Shown here piece by piece: positions 58,554-64,000 of a stretch of 64,000 nt of DNA; position 1 is the first letter of the stretch; each line of letters opens with the position of its first letter. A program made the translations under genes and the position numbers. The DNA is from Acidilobaceae archaeon. Its GTDB lineage: Archaea > Thermoproteota > Thermoprotei_A > Sulfolobales > Acidilobaceae. The notes under the pieces were generated by a model that saw only the letters and a program-made list of their open reading frames with translations, was not told where the DNA came from and ran no database searches. The DNA lies in NCBI GenBank assembly GCA_025058835.1, contig JANXEI010000001.1:542104-606103 (forward strand), read 5' to 3'.

Positions 58554-59399
58554 TTGGTCTGCGGCATAGTGCTCAGCGGGGGCATGGCAAGGAGGTTCCA
58601 GGTAGCAGGAGAGCCGTGGAGGGACAAGGCTCTCCACGAGATCGATGGGAAGCCCATGATATCTCACTCTATAGAGAAGCTGAAGAGGCTGTCCTCTCGA
58701 GTGATCGTGGCGGCTGGCAGCTTAGAGAGAGCGGAGCTGTACAGGAGGGTGCTGGGCGTAGAGGCTGTGCCTGACGATGAGATGATGAAAGGCCCTCTCT
58801 CAGGCCTTTATTCCTCACTAAAGCTGTGCCCCCACGACACCTTCATAGCTCTCCCCAACGACATGCCCTTCCTCGACCTCGCTTACCTGGAAGAGCTGCT
58901 CTCCCTTGCCGACCGTTACGATGCAGTTTCTCCTCTCTTCCCAAACGGGCTGGTGGAAACTACCGTGATGGCGGGCAGAGTTCCCACGGCACTATGGGTC
59001 CTTAGCTTGCTGAGGGGCATGAACAGGGGGAGAGTGGCAGACCTGCACAGGGGGGTCCCCAGGCTGTACCTCTCGAACCCAGCAGGTAGGGTGGCGCCGC
59101 AGAGCTTTCTGAACGTGAACTCGAGGGAGAGCCTGAGGGAGAAGGTGGAGTACCCCGAGGGACCGGTAGAGGGGGACGTCAGGATAGAGAGGGATTTCGG
59201 CGAGAGGGAGGCGAGGGAGGGCAGGGCGCCGGCTACCCTCTGGTCAACGCTCTTCAGGGGGGAGTACTTGCAGGAGTTCTCCCTTTACGCATCTTCAGGG
59301 GTCTATATGTTTGCTGGCTATGTGCTCCAGGACTCTCCCCACAGGTATGAGAGGGAGCTCGGCAAGATAGTTGTGAGGTCTCTTAAACCATCCTTATAG
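58554..59399 (+). CDS. MobA-like nucleotidyltransferase with a C-terminal extension
   Basis: A 281-residue protein. Residues 1-190 match molybdenum cofactor guanylyltransferase: GIVLSGGMARRFQVAGEPWRDKAL near the N-terminus (LSGGMARRF loop and lysine) and TFIALPNDMPFLDLAYLEEL at about 99-118. The last ~90 residues (after LNVNSRESL) have no match I recognise and contain a charged segment followed by a compact hydrophobic end. It could make the Mo/W cofactor guanosine form or activate another phosphosugar. TTG start. Confidence 0.7.
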   Translation: MVCGIVLSGGMARRFQVAGEPWRDKALHEIDGKPMISHSIEKLKRLSSRVIVAAGSLERAELYRRVLGVEAVPDDEMMKGPLSGLYSSLKLCPHDTFIALPNDMPFLDLAYLEELLSLADRYDAVSPLFPNGLVETTVMAGRVPTALWVLSLLRGMNRGRVADLHRGVPRLYLSNPAGRVAPQSFLNVNSRESLREKVEYPEGPVEGDVRIERDFGEREAREGRAPATLWSTLFRGEYLQEFSLYASSGVYMFAGYVLQDSPHRYERELGKIVVRSLKPSL

Positions 59400-59424
59400 G
59401 CTCTCCTCCTCCCTCTCGCAGCAG

Positions 59425-60882
59425 GTGAAAGGGTTGCTCTACACCCAGCCGCCTGCTGTGGAAGTCTATACGGGAGATCCCTTCTCCTCTCCTTGCAAGG
59501 CAATCGTAGTTCCAGTGATGCAGGACGAGACGGGGAGGCCTGTTGTAGCGTTGGACAGAGGGGGCAGGCTTGCAGAGAGCATCTCCCTAGGCCTGTTCAA
59601 GGGGGAGGTGGGGAACCTCCTCGAGATAGCCGTCGAGGGCAAGGTGCTCGTGTACGCGGGCATCGGGAAGGGGGAGCTGGAGCAGGTGAGGAGGGGCGTT
59701 GCAGCAGGGACGAGGAGGGCGAGCGACAAGGACTGCCTGCTCCTCTACCTCTCCCACTTAACGGCAGAGGCAGCTTCTGAGGCTCTCCTAGCTTCCCTCC
59801 TCGCCTCCTACAGGCTCGACTACTTCCGGAGCTCGAGGGAGAACAAGATCAGCAAGCTCCTGGTGAGTCGAGAAGATCTAGACCTCAAGAGGATATCTAG
59901 CATTGCAGAGGGAGTGTACCTGGCTAGGGACGTGGCGAACGCGCCTCCTCACGAGCTCCCTCCGGCAAGGCTAGCAGAGAGGGTGGCAGAGCTGTTCAGG
60001 GGAGCGGCAGAGGTGGAGGTCTTTGACTTCCAGAGGCTCCTGCGGGAGGGCTTTGGCGGCATAGTCAACGTGGGCATGGGCTCAGAGGAGAAGCCGGTGC
60101 TCATAGTAGTGAAGTACAGAGGCGGGGAGGGGAGGCCTATAGCTCTCGTAGGGAAGACGGTCGTTTTCGACAGCGGCGGCATAAACCTGAAGCCGGGCGA
60201 CTCTATCGTGTACATGAGGTCAGACAAGGCCGGAGGGGCTGCCGTCCTAGGCATTATCTGGAGCGCAGCGAGAATGGGCCTCAAGCTCAACCTCGTAGGC
60301 CTCGTGCCCGCCGTCATAAACGTGCCGAGCGGCAGCTCGTACCTGCCAAGCGACGTCATAAGGCTGTGGGACGGCACCAAGGTGGAGATCAACAACACAG
60401 ACGCGGAGGGGAGGTTGATCATTGGGGATGCCATAGCTTACGCAGCTAAGGCCCTAGACGCTGAGGAGATCATAGATCTTGCAACTCTGACCGGCGCCAT
60501 CGTGGTTGCCCTCGGCCCTCTTGTGGCAGGCCTGTTTACGAGGGACGCGAGGCTCAGGGACAGCCTGCTGGACTCTGCAGCCAGAACGGGGGAGAAGCTG
60601 TGGCCCATGCCTCTAGAGGACGACTACAAGCCCTGGCTTACCAAGAACGCCCTCGTTGGGGACGTTGCCAACTCAGCTCCTAGCAGGGCAGGGGCAGCTA
60701 TATACGCAGCCCTCTTCCTGGAGAGGTTCGCTCACGGCAAGCCCTATGCTCACCTCGACATAGCAGGCCCAGGCATGGGCTACGAGGCCTCTGGCATTGC
60801 GCCCGCCTACTGGCCAGATAAGAGCTTGGCTCCCGGCTACGGCGTACGGCTAATCCTGGACTACCTGATGAGAAGGGGGTAG
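59425..60882 (+). CDS. pepA: Leucyl aminopeptidase, M17 family
   Basis: A 485-residue M17 enzyme removing N-terminal residues from peptides with two metal ions. The M17 signature NTDAEGRL lies at residues 324-331, with VFDSGGINLKPGDSIVYMRSDKAGGAA at about 252-278 (given as FDSGGINLKPG and SDKAGGAA) providing the remaining ligands. The family hexamer interface residues follow. GTG start. Upstream lies a palindromic AGGCTCTCC region only 25 bases long. Confidence 0.92.
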   Translation: MKGLLYTQPPAVEVYTGDPFSSPCKAIVVPVMQDETGRPVVALDRGGRLAESISLGLFKGEVGNLLEIAVEGKVLVYAGIGKGELEQVRRGVAAGTRRASDKDCLLLYLSHLTAEAASEALLASLLASYRLDYFRSSRENKISKLLVSREDLDLKRISSIAEGVYLARDVANAPPHELPPARLAERVAELFRGAAEVEVFDFQRLLREGFGGIVNVGMGSEEKPVLIVVKYRGGEGRPIALVGKTVVFDSGGINLKPGDSIVYMRSDKAGGAAVLGIIWSAARMGLKLNLVGLVPAVINVPSGSSYLPSDVIRLWDGTKVEINNTDAEGRLIIGDAIAYAAKALDAEEIIDLATLTGAIVVALGPLVAGLFTRDARLRDSLLDSAARTGEKLWPMPLEDDYKPWLTKNALVGDVANSAPSRAGAAIYAALFLERFAHGKPYAHLDIAGPGMGYEASGIAPAYWPDKSLAPGYGVRLILDYLMRRG

Positions 60883-60884
60883 GA

Positions 60885-61949
60885 GTGGGCTTCAAATACC
60901 AGATCAGAGCCCTCGTCTACCATGCCCCCGCGGGATGGGGAGAGGGGGAGCTGGAGGAGGTAGCCGCAAAGCTCGCGGAGGGGAGGGAGAGGGTAGAGAG
61001 GGAAATTGGCATAAAAGTGTGGAGCTTGCGCCTAACTCTGCCCCAGGCTTTCGAGAGGGTGGACGAGATAGGGGAGACGGGGGACGCGCTGGTCTCGCTG
61101 GGCAACCTCCCGGCCTCCCATCCGAAGCTAGAGGAGCTCGTGGGCTCGGCAGTGAGGGAAGGTTTCTATGTGGGCGTTCTTCTCGACGAGGCGAGCTGGA
61201 GCTCTGCCATCAGAGTGTCCCAGCTCATCCACAAGCTTTCAGAGGAGAGTCCAGACCTGGCCACTAGGCTAGGGGTCAACGCCCTGGGGGAACCTCTCCT
61301 CACCCCCTACTACCCGCTCAGCTACTCTTCTGGAGAGGGGGGAGTGAGCGCGGCGCTCCTCTACCCAAACTACCTAAGAGACAGTTATCAAGAGGGCGGC
61401 CTTCCAGCAGTGAAGGCGGCAGTGCGGGAAGCGGCAAAGGTTGCAAAGAGCGCGCTGAACCTAGCAGCAGAGGTGCTCGGCACGAAGGCTCTGGGCGTGG
61501 ACCTAAGCGTTTCGCCCTGGATGGAGGAGTCCTCCCTAGGCCTTGTGGAGGCCGTTGCAGGCACAAGGCTGCCCAGGCCTGGCTTTGCTCTAGGAGTGAG
61601 GAGGGTAAACGAGGCGTTGGAGGAAGTTGCTAGGGAGACGGGGGCGATAGGGTTCAACGAGGTGCAGCTCCCGCTGGGCGAGGACTCGCGTCTAAAGGCT
61701 AGGGCGAGCGAGGGGGAGGTGACGGCTAGGGACCTCCTCCGCCTCTCTGGCGTTTCGCTTGCCGGCCTCGACCTGGTGGTCGTGCCGGCTAACGTGAACG
61801 AGGTGGCAGGCCTGCTGCTAGATGCGGCTGCATATGCCAGGGCCAAGGGGAAGGCCTTGGGGGTGAGGATCATCCCTGTGGAGGAGGTGGAGCCGGGAGA
61901 CGGCGTGCTCCTCTCTCGCTTCGGCGAGGTGCCAGTCATCCCAATCTAG
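60885..61949 (+). CDS. DUF711/UPF0210-family protein
   Basis: A 354-residue protein of the DUF711 (UPF0210, formerly PFL-like) family: ALGVDLSVSPWMEESSLGLV at about 204-223 and TGAIGFNEVQLPLGEDSRLK at about 255-274 are typical. Such proteins share the glycyl radical enzyme barrel but lack the radical glycine, and their activity is unknown. GTG start, two bases after the aminopeptidase stop and nine bases before guaA, so it is in their operon. Confidence 0.75.
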   Translation: MGFKYQIRALVYHAPAGWGEGELEEVAAKLAEGRERVEREIGIKVWSLRLTLPQAFERVDEIGETGDALVSLGNLPASHPKLEELVGSAVREGFYVGVLLDEASWSSAIRVSQLIHKLSEESPDLATRLGVNALGEPLLTPYYPLSYSSGEGGVSAALLYPNYLRDSYQEGGLPAVKAAVREAAKVAKSALNLAAEVLGTKALGVDLSVSPWMEESSLGLVEAVAGTRLPRPGFALGVRRVNEALEEVARETGAIGFNEVQLPLGEDSRLKARASEGEVTARDLLRLSGVSLAGLDLVVVPANVNEVAGLLLDAAAYARAKGKALGVRIIPVEEVEPGDGVLLSRFGEVPVIPI

Positions 61950-61958
61950 GGATCGGGA

Positions 61959-63473
61959 ATGGGGTTCGTGCTGATAGTTGACTTCGGAGGCCAATATGCC
62001 CACCTCATAGCGAGGAGGATCAGGGAGCTCGGCGTGTACAGCGAGCTCCTGAGCGCCTCCTCGGACCTCGAGACCATCCTCGACTTCGCAGGGCGCTCCC
62101 AAGGAGTGGTGCTGAGCGGGGGACCGCTGAGCGTGACAGAGGGGAGGCACGACGAGATCGCTAAGTCGCTGCTGAGGCTCGGCAAGCCCCTGCTGGGGAT
62201 ATGCTATGGTCACCAGCTCTTGGCAAAAGTGCTGGGGGGCTCGGTGGGCAGATCGCCTGCCCCAGAGTTCGGGCCCACGAAGGTAGAGCTGTCCCCCGAT
62301 GAACTGTTCGAGGGGATCCCTGCTAAGGTAACGGTGTGGATGAGCCACAACGACGCGGTGCTAGAGGCCCCGCCGGGCGCGAAGGTGTTGGCGAGAACTA
62401 GGGGGAGCCCCGTTGCGGCCATGAGGTATGGGGCTCACTGGTCTGTCCAGTGGCACCCGGAGGTCTCGCACACGCAGTACGGGCTACAGATGTACGACAA
62501 CTGGCTGAGGGCAATAGGGGCAAGGAGGGACTGGAGGCCTGAGAACATGATAGAAGAGCTGACGGAGATGGTGAGGAGGGAGATCGGAGGTTCTCTGGCA
62601 GTTTCAGCCGTTAGCGGGGGCGTGGACTCTACCGTAGCATCTCTCATAGTGAAGAGGGCCATAGGGGAGAGGCTAGTGCCCATACTGATAGATCACGGCC
62701 TTCACCCCGCGGGGGAGCCTGAGTTGTCCATAGCGCTCCTAGAGAATGTGGGGCTGAAGCCCCTTGTGATCAAGGCTGAGGAGGAGTTCTTCTCTGCGCT
62801 GAAGGGCATAAGGGAGCCAGAGGAGAAGAGGAGGGCCTTCGGCAGGCTCTATGCAAGGCTGCTGGAGGATCAGGCAGAGAGGCTCGGCGCAGAGTTCCTT
62901 GTGCAGGGAACTATTTACCCTGACGTGATAGAGAGCGGCGGCAGAGTTGGAGCTAGCGTGATCAAGACTCACCACAACGTTGCAGGCATGCCTAAACAGC
63001 TGAGGTTCAAGGTGGTGGAGCCGCTCAAGTGGTTCTACAAGGACGAGGTGAGGGCTATAGGCAGGAAGCTCGGGGTCCCTGAGGAAATACTGCGCAGGCA
63101 GCCCGTGCCGGGGCCTGCGCTGGCAGTGAGGGTGGAGGGGGAGGTCACGAGGGAGAGGGTGGAGCTGGTCAGGAGGGCTGATGCAATAGTTAGGGAGGAG
63201 ATAGAGGGGGCTGGCATAGGAGGGCTCTGGCAGTACTTTGCAGTCCTCACTTCCTCAAAGGCAACGGGAGTTAAGGGGGACGAGAGGGCCTATGGGCATG
63301 TCATAGCGATAAGGGCTGTGGAGAGCGTGGACGCCATGACCGCCTCCATAGCTCGCCTGCCCTGGGAGGTGCTGGAGAGGATTGCGGCTAGGATAACGGG
63401 GGAAGTGCCGGGAGTAACGAGGGTGGTTTACGATATAACGAGCAAGCCGCCCGCAACTGTGGAGTGGGAGTAG
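61959..63473 (+). CDS. guaA: GMP synthase (glutamine-hydrolysing)
   Basis: A 504-residue fused-type GuaA that converts XMP to GMP. The glutaminase half carries Cys82 in LLGICYGHQLL and later the His/Glu dyad in VQWHPEVSHTQ near 166; the synthetase half has the PP-loop VSGGVDSTVASL at about 217-228 and the C-terminal dimer domain with GVKGDERAYGHVIAIRAVES at about 438-457. Many archaea encode the halves separately, so a fused enzyme is a useful marker. ATG start. Confidence 0.95.
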   Translation: MGFVLIVDFGGQYAHLIARRIRELGVYSELLSASSDLETILDFAGRSQGVVLSGGPLSVTEGRHDEIAKSLLRLGKPLLGICYGHQLLAKVLGGSVGRSPAPEFGPTKVELSPDELFEGIPAKVTVWMSHNDAVLEAPPGAKVLARTRGSPVAAMRYGAHWSVQWHPEVSHTQYGLQMYDNWLRAIGARRDWRPENMIEELTEMVRREIGGSLAVSAVSGGVDSTVASLIVKRAIGERLVPILIDHGLHPAGEPELSIALLENVGLKPLVIKAEEEFFSALKGIREPEEKRRAFGRLYARLLEDQAERLGAEFLVQGTIYPDVIESGGRVGASVIKTHHNVAGMPKQLRFKVVEPLKWFYKDEVRAIGRKLGVPEEILRRQPVPGPALAVRVEGEVTRERVELVRRADAIVREEIEGAGIGGLWQYFAVLTSSKATGVKGDERAYGHVIAIRAVESVDAMTASIARLPWEVLERIAARITGEVPGVTRVVYDITSKPPATVEWE

Positions 63474-63740
63474 CTACTCCTTGAGCTCCTCCAGGTCTAT
63501 GGTTATAACGTATGGCTCCCCCCTCTCTGCCCTCTCCTCCCCAGCAGCCTCCCCCACCTTTATCTTCTTGATCACGGCGTTCCAGGTGGCTCCGCAGGAG
63601 CTGCAGACAAAGGAGCCCATGACGGTAACGGTAAGCCTGCCCTCCCTGTCTGGGAAGGGAGAGGTGAGGGTCCAAGTCCTCACGGGGCTCGAGGCCCTCT
63701 CTCCGCACCTAATGCACTTGAAGGGATCGCTCCTCCTCAT
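63474..63740 (-). CDS. Small two-knuckle zinc-ribbon protein
   Basis: An 88-residue protein with CIRC near residue 9 and CSSC near residue 46 separated by a beta-rich stretch (TWTLTSPFPD, LTVTVMGSFV), the arrangement of a zinc ribbon, and an acidic C-terminal tail. The family is not recognised; it may be a nucleic-acid-associated zinc protein. ATG start at 63740; the stop is immediately adjacent to the guaA stop without a spacer. Confidence 0.6.
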   Translation of the reverse strand: MRRSDPFKCIRCGERASSPVRTWTLTSPFPDREGRLTVTVMGSFVCSSCGATWNAVIKKIKVGEAAGEERAERGEPYVITIDLEELKE

Positions 63741-63790
63741 GACTCTCCCGTCCCCCTTTCCTCTCTAGGGGCTATAAGCAGTCCTCCTTT

Positions 63791-63886
63791 CTTTCAACTC
63801 CATGTGCCGGATTTCCCCCCGCTCCGTATACAGATCCCCACAGTGAAATATACAACAGTGAACTTTCAACTCCATGCGATGGATTC
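63791..63886 (-). CRISPR. Two-repeat CRISPR remnant of the same repeat family
   Basis: Repeats at 63791-63814 and 63863-63886 share CTTTCAACTCCATG and GGATT with the array at 36.9 kb, separated by one 48-base spacer. The outer repeat is degenerate (TGCC in the variable block and a final T), the inner one has CGAT. The order TGC[T/C] then CGAT is the same as at the start of the larger array. The leader, if any, would lie at 63887 onward on the minus strand. Confidence 0.75.
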
Positions 63887-64000
63887 TCCAGCTCCGCTTA
63901 TGTAAGCTCCTGGACCCCCTCTACCCCTCTGGGGGGCAGCAATCTAGAAAACGTAGCACAGGCTGAGTGCTAGATGTTCTTCTCTGATGTGGTTTGCATA
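63887..64000. other. Window end, non-coding, possible leader of the second array
   Basis: No ORF, promoter or RNA is supported. A CCCCTCTGGGGGG inverted stretch occurs at about 63925-63937. No clear similarity to the putative leader next to the first array is visible. Confidence 0.25.

Overview
This 64 kb window is archaeal and comes from a hyperthermophilic or thermophilic member of the Thermoproteota (Crenarchaeota, Thermoprotei). The evidence is archaeal-type ribosomal proteins (L7Ae, L18e, L37e), RNA polymerase subunits RpoD and RpoN, an Sm-like protein, Orc1/Cdc6, TmcA, archease and isopentenyl phosphate kinase. Starts are often TTG or GTG, promoters have TATA boxes about 26 bases upstream of (nearly) leaderless starts, and there are 24-nt CRISPR repeats of the crenarchaeal CTTTCAA type. 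The DNA is G+C rich and very gene dense. A Desulfurococcales-like organism is plausible, but the genus cannot be fixed from the sequence alone.

Layout. 1-4.1 kb: permease, orphan FdhE-like zinc protein, MBL-fold nuclease, pyrophosphatase. 4.2-9 kb: informational superoperon L7Ae, S13, S4, S11, RpoD, L18e, L13, S9, RpoN, S2; S4 appears to start at CTG. 9-16.4 kb: Memo, a diverged GHMP-kinase-like protein in the usual mevalonate kinase slot, IPK, type 2 IDI, prenyl diphosphate synthase, DUF2118, GluRS and a methyltransferase, i.e. the archaeal isoprenoid cluster. 16.4-24.8 kb: large MMPL/RND transporter, HTH regulator with a substrate-binding-like domain, two-gene sodium symporter, a new 51-aa ORF, TldD/TldE. 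24.8-30.9 kb: MoxR-DUF4350-DUF58-DUF4129 membrane cluster. 30.9-36.8 kb: RNA modification genes (TrmI, TmcA), HAD phosphatase, MenG-type methyltransferase, DUF357-cytidylyltransferase, secreted protein.

36.8-37.5 kb: tRNA-Val(UAC) followed immediately by a six-repeat CRISPR array read on the minus strand. 37.5-43.3 kb: tightly overlapping cobamide salvage and assembly operon (Dph6-like, CobT, CbiS, CobY, CobD-type decarboxylase, CobS, CbiB). 43.4-52.3 kb: LEA14-like protein, asparagine-synthase-like PP-loop protein with a zinc ribbon, then a long minus-strand run: Xaa-Pro peptidase, L37e/Lsm, GT-B enzyme, flippase, RpiB, UbiA, UbiD. 52.3-55.4 kb: two or three unrecognised small membrane/secreted ORFs, one apparently cut by an in-frame stop, then an SBP/ATPase/permease ABC importer. 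55.4-63.7 kb: archease, endonuclease III, THUMP-like protein, Orc1/Cdc6, small wHTH, MobA-like, M17 aminopeptidase, DUF711, GuaA, zinc ribbon protein. 63.8 kb: a second, two-repeat CRISPR remnant. No cas genes lie in the window.

Themes: almost every convergent gene pair overlaps or abuts at the stop codons; divergent pairs share symmetric TATA boxes; the isoprenoid genes plus the UbiD/UbiA pair fit the modified archaeal mevalonate route and prenylated lipid/quinone synthesis. The least explained pieces are the kinase-like gene at 9.9 kb, the mirrored promoter at 36.06 kb, the CRISPR array with a leader-like insert beside a tRNA, and the small-ORF cluster at 52.3-52.9 kb.
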